Positions 1 through 6,298 of a stretch of 12,352 bases of DNA are shown in pieces. The stretch's first letter is position 1, and every line of letters starts with the position of its first letter. Position numbers and translations under genes: made by a program. The notes beneath the pieces are model-generated. The model ran no database searches. It was not told where the DNA came from and saw nothing but the letters and a program-made list of their open reading frames with translations. This DNA comes from Planctomycetaceae bacterium. GTDB taxonomy: Bacteria > Planctomycetota > Planctomycetia > Planctomycetales > Planctomycetaceae. The stretch covers positions 1 to 12,352 of the forward strand of contig JALWSL010000661.1 of assembly GCA_027080405.1 (NCBI GenBank), given 5' to 3'.

Positions 1-1
1 G

Positions 2-1339
2 TTCTGGACATTGGGATTGATCTGGATTTTCAAACTCGGTGCCCGGCTGTTTGCCTTTCGTGTCGGTCTGTTTGCTGTCATTCTGTTGGCATTGACGCCG
101 GGGCAGGCAGCGATGAGTTTTGTGATGACGATCGATGCGCCCTTCCTGTTTTTCTGGGCCGCTGCGTTATACAGTTTCTGGATGATGACCAGTGAGCGGA
201 AACCGCGTTTATCGTTATGCGGTCTGACAGCTTTGTGGCTCGGTTTGGGTCTGCTTTCCAAACAGACAATGCTCGGTTTCTTTCCGCTGGGGGGACTGTT
301 CCTGTTGATCACGCCTTCTCGCAGACACCTCTGCCTTTCCCCTCGTGTTTGGGGAACGGCGATTCTGGGCCTGATGTTTCTGCTGCCCGTTCTCTACTGG
401 AACTATCAGCACGACTGGATTACGTTTGAACATACTGCTTCGCATTTTCAGGATGTTTCGGTCTCTCTTTCGACCAGACTGGCAAGATTCGGTGAATTCA
501 TTCTCGGACAGGTTGGTGTGGTATCGCCTGTATTGTGGTTTGCAGTGATGGCGACGCTGTACGCAGGGTTTCGACAGTTTCCGAAGTTGAATGATGCTGA
601 GCGGTATCTGCTCTGTTTTTCGGGAGTTCCGTTGGCGGGGATTATCCTGCTGAGCGCAACCCGTCGATTGGAGCCGAATTGGCCAGCGGCCTGCTATCCG
701 GCGGGCGTTGTGCTGACAACAGCGGTTCTGTTGGGACGTTCCACGTTGACCGATTTGTTCAGGGATCGAACCGCCGTTCTGAAACGAGCTTGGCAGACAG
801 GTTTGGTTTTCAGTTTGGCCACCTATGCGGCGATCACGATCGTTCCGGTTTCTCCGTTGGCGGGAAGTCCGGTCGATATCACCGCCCGTCTGCGTGGCTG
901 GAAAGAATTGGCTGTTCGTTTCGACAAATTGCAGAAAGAACGTATCAACCCGGACAGTTCGCATAAACCGGTCATTATTTCTACCGCCGGACGAGACATC
1001 ACTTCCGCGTTGGCTTTTTATCTTCCTGGTCAACCGATGATACCGTTCTGGTCTCAGGATGACGCAGGTGTGCAGTGCCAATACGATTTATGGGATCGAC
1101 CCGATCCCGCCCAAAACCCGGAAGCGATCGTTATTGCTGAAGTAGATCCGAAGCTGCCTGAATCGTTAAAGCAATGCTATTCCCGGTGGGATTCGCTTGG
1201 AACGATCTCTGTCAAGTTGGGAGGAACCCGAAAGAGAGAGTACGAGGTGTTTCGGGCGAGTTCACCATTACGATCGCATGCTGATTCCTTTCGTCCAGTT
1301 GCCCGGGAACATTCCAGCGGGGCAACAAAAATCAGGTGA
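2..1339 (+). CDS. GT39/ArnT-like membrane glycosyltransferase (5' truncated)
   Basis: The frame is open from the first bases, and the TTG at 11 is only an internal codon, so the true start lies outside the window. The protein is very hydrophobic through its first two thirds, with many membrane segments, then has a soluble C-terminal part of about 150 residues. The stretch 'TIDAPFLFFW' near residue 40 (counted from position 11) resembles the second acidic motif of GT39/PMT enzymes (D-x-P followed by FFW). The first catalytic Asp-Glu motif, usually close to the N terminus, would be upstream of the window. GT39 and ArnT enzymes move a sugar from a polyprenyl-phosphate donor onto a protein or lipid on the outer face of the cytoplasmic membrane; the acceptor here cannot be read. 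The stop sits 24 bp before the preferred start of the PAP2 phosphatase, suggesting one transcript. The family call is fairly secure; the substrate is unknown. Confidence 0.8.
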   Translation, partial: FWTLGLIWIFKLGARLFAFRVGLFAVILLALTPGQAAMSFVMTIDAPFLFFWAAALYSFWMMTSERKPRLSLCGLTALWLGLGLLSKQTMLGFFPLGGLFLLITPSRRHLCLSPRVWGTAILGLMFLLPVLYWNYQHDWITFEHTASHFQDVSVSLSTRLARFGEFILGQVGVVSPVLWFAVMATLYAGFRQFPKLNDAERYLLCFSGVPLAGIILLSATRRLEPNWPAACYPAGVVLTTAVLLGRSTLTDLFRDRTAVLKRAWQTGLVFSLATYAAITIVPVSPLAGSPVDITARLRGWKELAVRFDKLQKERINPDSSHKPVIISTAGRDITSALAFYLPGQPMIPFWSQDDAGVQCQYDLWDRPDPAQNPEAIVIAEVDPKLPESLKQCYSRWDSLGTISVKLGGTRKREYEVFRASSPLRSHADSFRPVAREHSSGATKIR

Positions 1340-1362
1340 AAGGCCTGCTTACGGAAAGTTCA

Positions 1363-2172
1363 ATGTCTATACCTTACAAAAGCCGATTTCGACATGCGGT
1401 TCGCCTGACGGTTGCCCGATACCCGCTGTTTACTCCTTTGGTTCTGCTCTGTTTGATTTCTGTGCTGTTTCGTTACACGAATCTCGATGTGCGAATCTCA
1501 TCCTGTTTTTATGATTTCGAATCGAAATCGTGGCTCTATGCGGACAAAAACCCGTGGGAATTTATTGATGAATGGTTTGTTTTTCCAGGGATGATTTTGG
1601 GAATTGGTTCCGCCATCGTCGCCCTTTACGGGTTGTTGCGACGGAAAAAAAATGAATGGATCCGTGGGGCCTCCCTGATTGCCCTTGTGTTGCTGATCGG
1701 GCCGGGCTTGTTGGTCAACGGGACATTGAAACCGGTTTTCAGTCGCCCACGGCCACGTGAAATCATTCAACTGGGGGGTAGGCAGCCGTATCAGCCGATC
1801 TTCGGTTTTGGCGAAGAAACGGACTTCAACGCGTCGTTCCCATCGGGGCACGCTTCCATCGGATTTTTCCTGATCTCTCCCGCCTTTCTGTTCCGGAGAA
1901 GAAACCGCATGCGGATTGGGATTTTCGTCGGCGGGCTACTTTTTGGAAGCTTGATGGGTCTTTCACGCATTGTTCAGGGAGGACACTATTTGAGCGATGT
2001 GATCTGGTCGCTGGCGATCGTCTATTTTACGGCTTGGGTGGTTCATGCGCTCCTGCTGAGTGCTGAGCTAAATGGAATTTCAGACGTGGGAAAAGACGAG
2101 GCGGAAACATCGAAAAATAAGGGCGAGTCAACCGAAGCTCAATTGATTCAGGACACCACAAAAGCCGCCTGA
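1363..2172 (+). CDS. PAP2-family membrane phosphatase
   Basis: The complete three-part phosphatase signature is present (residues counted from the alternative GTG at 1336): KX6RP with K132 and R139-P140, PSGH at 169-172, and SRX5HX3D with S210-R211, H217 and D221. H217 would be the nucleophile and H172 the acid. Hydrophobic segments near residues 31-45, 83-101, 112-128, 173-187, 194-210 and 223-242 fit the usual six-helix membrane fold. The hydrophilic tail after about residue 245 is Lys/Glu rich. Family members dephosphorylate lipid phosphates, including undecaprenyl pyrophosphate and phosphatidylglycerol phosphate; the substrate here is not shown. I prefer the ATG at 1363, five bases after GGAAAG (1353-1357 region), over the GTG at 1336, which overlaps the upstream stop as GTGA but has no visible Shine-Dalgarno. 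Its position directly behind the GT39 gene suggests recycling of the lipid carrier used there, which is inference. Confidence 0.93.
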   Translation: MSIPYKSRFRHAVRLTVARYPLFTPLVLLCLISVLFRYTNLDVRISSCFYDFESKSWLYADKNPWEFIDEWFVFPGMILGIGSAIVALYGLLRRKKNEWIRGASLIALVLLIGPGLLVNGTLKPVFSRPRPREIIQLGGRQPYQPIFGFGEETDFNASFPSGHASIGFFLISPAFLFRRRNRMRIGIFVGGLLFGSLMGLSRIVQGGHYLSDVIWSLAIVYFTAWVVHALLLSAELNGISDVGKDEAETSKNKGESTEAQLIQDTTKAA

Positions 2173-2242
2173 TGGACTTTCCGGGCCAGTGGAGCATTGC
2201 CCCGCCGAGGATGTTGGAAGGGAGTTGTTTCTGGCAAGGTTG

Positions 2243-2563
2243 CTACTTTTTCACATTGAGAGTGTATCGTTCCAGCCCCATGCTTTCGAGGTTGGAGCTG
2301 ATTTGCCGAATGCGATCACTGGTCGCAACGCAATGAAAAATACAGGAAACAACGGTTCCAGTGACGATGGTCGCCACCTGTGAGACCCTCTTGGGAAGCT
2401 GAAATCGTTTCAGGTCGGCGAAAAATTCTTCTTCACTACAGCATTCGCCGTATTTTTTGTCCTGATACAGAAATTCAATTCCTCGCAGATCAATGCTCCA
2501 TTGGTAATCGAAAGGGCCGTAAAACTCCCGTCGATGAACAACCCAGAATCGGGTTTCATCCAT
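2243..2563 (-). CDS. Uncharacterised small protein with a C-terminal hydrophobic segment
   Basis: This is the only minus-strand reading frame that looks like a real protein: balanced composition, aromatic-rich N-terminal half ('RFWVVHRREFYGPFDY', then 'WSIDLRGIEFLYQ'), a Glu/Asp patch ('CSEEEFFADLKRF'), a hydrophobic segment ('VATIVTGTVVSCIFHCVA') and a polar tail. I do not recognise a named domain. The 'WVV...FYGPFDY' start loosely resembles the opening of GYF_2-type domains but the match is too thin to assign. The hydrophobic stretch could be a single membrane anchor or a core helix. It converges with the PAP2 gene, leaving 70 bp between the stops. The chosen start is the ATG complementary to 2561-2563 (106 residues). 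A GTG at 2606-2608 would add 15 residues; neither has a strong ribosome-binding site. The function is unknown. Confidence 0.6.
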   Translation of the reverse strand: MDETRFWVVHRREFYGPFDYQWSIDLRGIEFLYQDKKYGECCSEEEFFADLKRFQLPKRVSQVATIVTGTVVSCIFHCVATSDRIRQISSNLESMGLERYTLNVKK

Positions 2564-2608
2564 AAAAACCCCGAAATCAGGGTGTCTATTTTCGGAATGC
2601 GGGGACAC

Positions 2609-2884
2609 GAAATAATCCAGAACTGCTTATCAGGAAGGTTACGGGTAAAAGGAAACGGGTATTCTGACCATACTGAGACCATGCTAACACGTTTGGTGGG
2701 AGGAAGTGAATACCTATTGGGGCACTGTCCGGACCGGAGGTGGGCAGGAAAAGTTCAGAGGCCCTGTTGTCTGAATGTGTCGAGGAAGCCGGGAAATCGA
2801 TTTCAACTGCCTTTGGCAAGATAAACCAGTCAGAATTGTTTTTTGTGAACCGTCCGAAAAAACATCTTTCTTGATAGATTTCGC
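2609..2884. other. Gene-free stretch, no clear function
   Basis: No convincing gene is seen on either strand. A minus-strand frame across 2586-2921 has irregular composition and overlaps the small gene at 2243-2563, so I do not call it. The direct repeat ACGGGTA occurs at 2641-2647 and 2655-2661, which is upstream of the minus-strand gene and could lie in its promoter region. No good promoter for that gene could be recognised. The stretch ends at the -35 element of the candidate RNA gene. Confidence 0.4.
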
Positions 2885-2913
2885 TTGACAGTAAACGCTC
2901 TGGACAACATAAA
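2885..2913 (+). promoter_or_regulatory. Putative sigma-70-type promoter of the candidate RNA
   Basis: A perfect -35 hexamer TTGACA (2885-2890) is followed, after exactly 17 bp, by CATAAA (2908-2913), which matches TATAAT at four of six positions. Transcription would begin near 2919-2921, about ten bases before the first arm of the structured element at 2931. The coincidence of consensus -35, ideal spacing, structure and T-run is the reason for calling it. Confidence 0.55.
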
Positions 2914-2919
2914 ACCAAC

Positions 2920-3067
2920 AACCATACGATTCAGGTTCGACAGGGCAGTTTATGGTAGCTGTTTGGCTATTCCCTCTTCAAAGAGGAATCTTGAAAGAGC
3001 CAGGAGCAGGCCGGTTCGGGACGTTTGGGTCGAACCGCTCTTCCTGTAGAACCTGAGGAATTTTTTT
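2920..3067 (+). ncRNA. Candidate structured small RNA or leader with terminator
   Basis: A closing stem pairs 2931-2944 with 3043-3056 (14 positions, one mismatch; core CAGGTTCGACAGG against CCTGTAGAACCTG). Inside are two hairpins. Hairpin A is 2969-2977/2982-2989 with a TCAA loop and one bulged C, extended by GGCT (2965-2968) with AGCC (2998-3001). Hairpin B pairs CGGTTCG (3012-3018) with CGAACCG (3031-3037). The closing stem is followed four bases later by seven T residues (3061-3067), as in intrinsic termination. A promoter with TTGACA lies just upstream. The product would be about 148 nt. I cannot match it to tmRNA, RNase P RNA, SRP RNA or a named riboswitch. A 6S-like regulator is conceivable from promoter, size and T-run, but the two-hairpin interior is not the classic 6S shape. 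It could also be the leader of the Asp-rich gene at 3196. Direction rests on the promoter and T-run. Confidence 0.5.
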
Positions 3068-3072
3068 GATAA

Positions 3073-3096
3073 TTGGCATCAGGTTGTACTTGCCAA
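3073..3096 (+). repeat. Inverted repeat with a second copy of the RNA closing-stem arm
   Basis: TTGGCA (3073-3078) and TGCCAA (3091-3096) form a perfect 6-bp inverted repeat with a 12-nt loop. The loop carries TCAGGTTGTAC (3079-3089), which matches the 5' arm of the upstream closing stem, TCAGGTTCGAC (2931-2941), at 9 of 11 positions. It can therefore also pair with GTAGAACCTGA (3046-3056). It lies between the T-run and the Asp-rich gene. Confidence 0.4.
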
Positions 3097-3195
3097 CGGT
3101 AAACGCCTCATCTATTTTTGTTCCAGAGCAGTGGAAGCAGTTTCCATCCTCGAGTGATGTCAGATTTAAGTGTTGCGATGAAGAGGGATTATATC

Positions 3196-3519
3196 ATGAC
3201 AGGAGTCATTCACAGTATTGATTGGGACTACAATGGCGATGACTTGGGCGATGACCTGGCAACCGAAGATTTTCCGGTTCATCAGGAGCCCTATGCCCTT
3301 ATCGAAGATGACGATGAATTTGTAGATGACTTCGACGACGATGAATTTGAAGACGACTTCGATGATGATCTCGATGATGAGGAGCTGGAAGACGACTTCG
3401 ACGACGATTTCGAAGACGATCTGGACGATGACCTCGACGATGATCTGGATGACGATTTGGACGAAGACCTGGATGATGATTTGGACGACGACTTTCTCGA
3501 TGATGACGATCTTCTCTGA
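3196..3519 (+). CDS. Small aspartate-rich acidic protein
   Basis: The protein has 107 residues. About 35 residues at the N terminus are of ordinary composition ('MTGVIHSIDWDYNGDD...'). About 70 residues of almost only Asp and Glu follow, broken by Leu or Phe at roughly every fourth position (DDDL and DDDF units). There is no signal peptide and no membrane segment. The start is the ATG at 3196, eight bases after AAGAGGG (3181-3187). Longer forms from TTG 3118, ATG 3157 or ATG 3178 lack a visible ribosome-binding site. The function is unknown. Runs of this kind can bind divalent cations or basic proteins and nucleic-acid-binding partners, but no EF-hand loop is seen. The Gly/Asp-containing N terminus and its own ribosome-binding site argue for a real gene rather than a repeat artefact. 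It stands alone, preceded by the structured element at 2920-3067 and followed by the nucleoside phosphorylase 144 bp later. Confidence 0.7.
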   Translation: MTGVIHSIDWDYNGDDLGDDLATEDFPVHQEPYALIEDDDEFVDDFDDDEFEDDFDDDLDDEELEDDFDDDFEDDLDDDLDDDLDDDLDEDLDDDLDDDFLDDDDLL

Positions 3520-3663
3520 ATAGATACCCTCAAAATAACCGGGGAAAAACCGGGAACAGGTGTAACAAAGACGGATTATTCTGCCTGACAGGCTGTTTTC
3601 CGAGAGGCTGTTTGGAGTGGATCAGCAGCCCGAGAACCGAACCTCAACTTATTGAAGTAGCGC

Positions 3664-4485
3664 ATGCTTGAACTAGCCGGGAAAATAGAAGATGCCTCTC
3701 AGGTAATTTCCAGTCATTATTCCGAGCGTCCCCGGATCGGGTTGATTCTTGGGACAGGTCTATCGGGATTGTCGGAACAGATTGAACAGCAGGCGGTTTT
3801 GCGCTACGAGCAGATTCCGCACTTCCCTCGCTCGACTGTGGAATCGCACACCGGACAACTGGTCTGTGGGAAGCTGTCCGGGCAAAATGTTCTGGCGATG
3901 GAAGGGCGTTTTCATTACTACGAGGGTTATTCTTTGCAGGAAGTGACCTTTCCGGTTCGAGTGATGAAACAGCTCGGTTGCGAGATATTGATTGTCACCA
4001 ACGCAGCCGGCGGCATGAATCCGCAGTATCGCCTTGCTGATCTGACGATTATCGAGGATCACATCAATCTGTTACCGGAAAACCCCTTGCGCGGAGTGAA
4101 CGATGATCGCTTAGGTCCTCGCTTCCCGGATATGTCCGCTCCGTACGATACGGAGTTGATTGATGTTGCCCGCTCGATCGCTCTGTCGTTGCAGATCCCT
4201 GCGCAGACAGGCGTGTTTGTCGCCGTGCCGGGCCCAAATCTTGAAACACGGGCCGAGTACCGTATGCTCAGAGGGTTTGGAGCCGACGTTGTTGGCATGT
4301 CGACTGTTCCTGAAGTAATTGTCGCCCAACACGCTGGGTTGCGCGTTCTCGGCTTTTCTGTCGTTACAGATTTATGCCTGCCCGATGCGCTGGAACCGGT
4401 CGAACTTTCCAAAATTCTGGAAGTGGCCGCGATCGGAGGAGAACGGCTCTCCCGCCTGATTCCAAAAGTTGTCGAGGCGATCTGA
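3664..4485 (+). CDS. punA: Purine nucleoside phosphorylase, trimeric type
   Basis: At 273 residues the length is normal for the trimeric family that splits purine nucleosides with phosphate into base and pentose 1-phosphate in the cytosol. Visible motifs are the phosphate-binding 'GTGLSGL' (30-36), '[14 protein letters not shown]' with R56 and H62, 'GRFHYYEGY' (81-89, Y86), 'TNAAGG' (112-117), '[10 protein letters not shown]' with E194, and '[16 protein letters not shown]' with M212. The base-recognition loop reads '[10 protein letters not shown]' with D236 where human and most bacterial enzymes have Asn (N243 in human PNP), and the position of human His257 is not His by ungapped counting. 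5'-methylthioadenosine phosphorylases have Asp in the corresponding loop, so 6-aminopurine use is possible, yet the rest of the protein is PNP-like. ATG 3664 is preceded by an in-frame stop at 3658-3660; its ribosome-binding site is weak. The role is purine salvage. Confidence 0.92.
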   Translation: MLELAGKIEDASQVISSHYSERPRIGLILGTGLSGLSEQIEQQAVLRYEQIPHFPRSTVESHTGQLVCGKLSGQNVLAMEGRFHYYEGYSLQEVTFPVRVMKQLGCEILIVTNAAGGMNPQYRLADLTIIEDHINLLPENPLRGVNDDRLGPRFPDMSAPYDTELIDVARSIALSLQIPAQTGVFVAVPGPNLETRAEYRMLRGFGADVVGMSTVPEVIVAQHAGLRVLGFSVVTDLCLPDALEPVELSKILEVAAIGGERLSRLIPKVVEAI

Positions 4486-4571
4486 ATTCCGGCCTTTTTT
4501 GCTGAATCACATTCCCTCCCGTCGGCTTTTCCGCTTTCTCTCTTTACTGAGACGCGCTGCCTGCTCTCTGG

Positions 4572-4600
4572 TTTGGCGTGTTTTTAACTCTTTGGCGTGT
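4572..4600 (+). repeat. Direct repeat TTTGGCGTGT, 19-bp period
   Basis: TTTGGCGTGT occurs exactly at 4572-4581 and again at 4591-4600. Both copies follow a CTC trinucleotide at short distance. Two identical 10-mers about two helical turns apart in a non-coding stretch could be binding sites for a regulator, but no operator family is recognised. Confidence 0.4.
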
Positions 4601-4745
4601 CGCTAAATTCGTCAAAATTCCACTAACCGCATGCGTAATTATAACCCTGATGTCCGCTATTCTGAGGGATTTGCATGAAAAACAGGTAAATGTAGGCAAG
4701 TAAGAGGGATCGGGAAAGGTGAAATGGCGATAAGAGGGTAAAGAG

Positions 4746-4783
4746 GCAGAGTGGCGAATCTGCACGGCATAAATGAGTTATGC
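4746..4783 (+). repeat. Two adjacent small inverted repeats
   Basis: GCAGA (4746-4750) can pair with TCTGC (4759-4763), and three bases later GCATAA (4767-4772) pairs perfectly with TTATGC (4778-4783) around ATGAG. A pyrimidine-rich TTTCTCTTT follows. They could be operators, a 5' leader fold of the coiled-coil gene, or a weak terminator. Confidence 0.3.
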
Positions 4784-4905
4784 TTTCTCTTTGTACGAAC
4801 AATCTCACCCGGCAAACTGTTGAAAATGACTTTGTGGCTGGAATCGCGAGTTTTCTGCGGGGTGTCGACCAATAGCGCAACTCCTTACGGCTGGAGGGTA
4901 AACAA

Positions 4906-6150
4906 GTGGCAACAACAGGCATGAAATTCACACACTCGGCTCATATATCCCCGACTCCAAAACCTGGGGCAGGGAATCGTTCTACGATGCTTGCGATGCT
5001 GACAGCGGGTTTGGTGATCGGCTTTATGGGTATGTATTTCACGGTGACACGTCCGATGTCAATGCGGATGCAGATGGTGGAATCGAATCTTTCACTGATG
5101 CAGACAGAGATGCATCAATTGGTCGGAACGCGAGATTCGCTTTGGAAGACGAACGATCTGCTGACTGGTTTGCGTCAGCAGCAACGTCAATTGGCAGAAG
5201 CGGAGCAGTCTCTGGTTTCGATCAGACAGTTGAAAAACGAAGTTCTTTCGCTTTCTGCAGATTACGAGTTGGCCATGCAGACCTTGAAGGGGATGGAAGC
5301 GATGCAGGCCAGTTTGATTAAGAATCAGAGCGGTGTCGGTCAATCCCGCCAAGCACTCGATTCGTTGGTGATGTTACAGAAAAGCATGATCGAACTTGGA
5401 AAAGCAGCAGAAACTGCCCAGAAAGAAATCGTTGCAGCCGAAAAGACGATGGATCAAATGGAAAAGTTGACCACTCGCATGGTCAGCCAGGCAGAAAATA
5501 TCGCCTCAGCCGATCAGGTGATCGATTCTGTTGATGAACTTTCCGCTTCCCTGATGCAGCGTGAGGAGCCGTTGACACATTCGAAAAGAATCGTCAATGA
5601 AATGGCCGCTTTGCAGGAGAGCTTGAAGGAGCAGGCCGAAATGATTCCCGCTGCAGAACAAACCGTGCAGAAGATGGCTGCGTTGGAAAGCAGCCTAGCC
5701 AATCACGATCAGACGGTCGCGATGCAGGCAGCCAACAATCTGCGAGAAATGATGAAGTTCCAGAAAGAACTCAGTACGGGTAGCGACCAGATCGCTTCCG
5801 CGATCCAGACGGTAGAGTTGATGGAAGGTTTTCAGGCTCAAATGGAAAAACAAGCCAGTATGCTCGCCGGCATGCGACGCGATCTGATGGAAATCACGTT
5901 CCTGGATTCAACTATCAAGCAGACGCTCCAGGTGTTGAAACCCTTGATCCAGTTGAGCGATTTGAAGCGGATGAGCGACACGGAAATTCGTGAAGCAGCT
6001 CGCGTGATTCTGGATCGTCGGATTGCGGATAGCCGATCGCGAAAAACTCACGCCCCGACGAAAGTAGCGGAAAAACAGATCGAATCTCCCAAAATGACTC
6101 CAGCCCCAGCGGAAGAACAGCTCGTTCCCAATCCGACAGACCTCGAATAG
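4906..6150 (+). CDS. Membrane-anchored coiled-coil protein with 24-residue repeats
   Basis: The protein has 414 residues. It has a short N-terminal tail, one strong membrane segment at about 27-47, a long helical region at 54-370, and a Pro/Lys/Glu-rich disordered tail. Within the helical part about nine consecutive units of 24 residues can be laid under one another: 99-122, 123-146, 147-170, 178-201, 202-225, 226-249, 250-273, 274-298 and 299-322. The loose consensus is an initial A/S, hydrophobic at positions 5, 8, 11 and 15, and Gln/Glu around 18-20. Seven extra residues (171-177) sit between units three and four, and unit eight has 25 residues. The start is GTG 4906, seven bases after GGAGGG (4893-4898), one of the best ribosome-binding sites in the window. 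I do not recognise a family. A tail-out, membrane-tethered rod is the natural reading, whether spacer, scaffold or envelope organiser. A strong terminator follows, so it is probably a single-gene unit. Confidence 0.85.
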   Translation: MATTGMKFTHSAHISPTPKPGAGNRSTMLAMLTAGLVIGFMGMYFTVTRPMSMRMQMVESNLSLMQTEMHQLVGTRDSLWKTNDLLTGLRQQQRQLAEAEQSLVSIRQLKNEVLSLSADYELAMQTLKGMEAMQASLIKNQSGVGQSRQALDSLVMLQKSMIELGKAAETAQKEIVAAEKTMDQMEKLTTRMVSQAENIASADQVIDSVDELSASLMQREEPLTHSKRIVNEMAALQESLKEQAEMIPAAEQTVQKMAALESSLANHDQTVAMQAANNLREMMKFQKELSTGSDQIASAIQTVELMEGFQAQMEKQASMLAGMRRDLMEITFLDSTIKQTLQVLKPLIQLSDLKRMSDTEIREAARVILDRRIADSRSRKTHAPTKVAEKQIESPKMTPAPAEEQLVPNPTDLE

Positions 6151-6186
6151 GCAACGGTAAGAGCGGGATAGCAATCGGGCAACAGA

Positions 6187-6215
6187 AGCCATGCACACTT
6201 TGTGCGTGGCTTTTT
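6187..6215 (+). terminator. Rho-independent terminator
   Basis: An 11-bp stem pairs 6187-6197 (AGCCATGCACA) with 6201-6211 (TGTGCGTGGCT) with one T-G wobble and a three-base loop CTT, running into five T residues (6211-6215). It lies 36 bp after the stop of the coiled-coil gene and separates that gene from the nucleotide-sugar block. Confidence 0.9.
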
Positions 6216-6249
6216 CGTTTTAGCCAGCCATCGCAAAGGTGTTAACTGG

Positions 6250-6277
6250 TTGCATTGTAACTTTGATCAGATACAAT
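6250..6277 (+). promoter_or_regulatory. Putative promoter of the GalE-like gene and its leader
   Basis: TTGCAT (6250-6255) and TACAAT (6272-6277) are 16 bp apart. The -10 matches consensus at five of six positions and the -35 at three. Transcription would start near 6284, giving a leader of about 135 nt that contains the structured element at 6299-6372. It lies directly behind a terminator, where a new promoter is expected. Confidence 0.45.
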
Positions 6278-6298
6278 CGGCACGCGGTTCTGGGTCTG

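Larger units (their letters stand above)
4486..4905. other. Gene-free stretch with repeats upstream of the coiled-coil gene
   Basis: No gene is seen in these 420 bp; minus-strand frames of 73-102 residues have no recognisable features. A weak terminator for the phosphorylase gene may lie at its start: AGGC in the gene end, GCCT near 4490, then a T6 run. The stretch also contains the direct repeat TTTGGCGTGT, an 8-bp perfect palindrome CGCATGCG (4628-4635) followed closely by the AT-rich TAATTATAAC (4636-4645), two TAAGAGGG copies (4701-4708 and 4731-4738) and two adjacent hairpins (4746-4783). The TATAAC at 4640 could be a -10 element, but no good -35 lies at the right distance. Confidence 0.45.

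Noticed and set aside
215..1081. 288-residue minus-strand frame
   Set aside because: It lies wholly antisense to the GT39 gene, is Arg/Gln/Ser-rich without hydrophobic pattern or motifs, and arises from codon bias of the real gene.
2586..2921. 111-residue minus-strand frame in the gap before the candidate RNA
   Set aside because: It has irregular composition and no recognisable motif, overlaps the better-supported minus-strand gene, and runs into the putative promoter of the RNA.
3118..3195. Longer start for the Asp-rich protein (TTG 3118, ATG 3157 or ATG 3178)
   Set aside because: None has a ribosome-binding site, whereas ATG 3196 has AAGAGGG at a good distance.
3361..3510. Possible CRISPR or satellite array in the GAT/GAC-rich stretch
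   Set aside because: There are no constant repeats with variable spacers; the repetition is codon-level and explained by the Asp-rich protein.
3291..3533. Poly-serine/arginine minus-strand frame
   Set aside because: It is the antisense of the Asp codons GAT/GAC in the acidic protein and has no independent support.
3572..3597. GCCTGACAGGC followed by T4 as terminator of the Asp-rich gene
   Set aside because: The palindrome leaves a workable stem of only three base pairs and the T-run is short.
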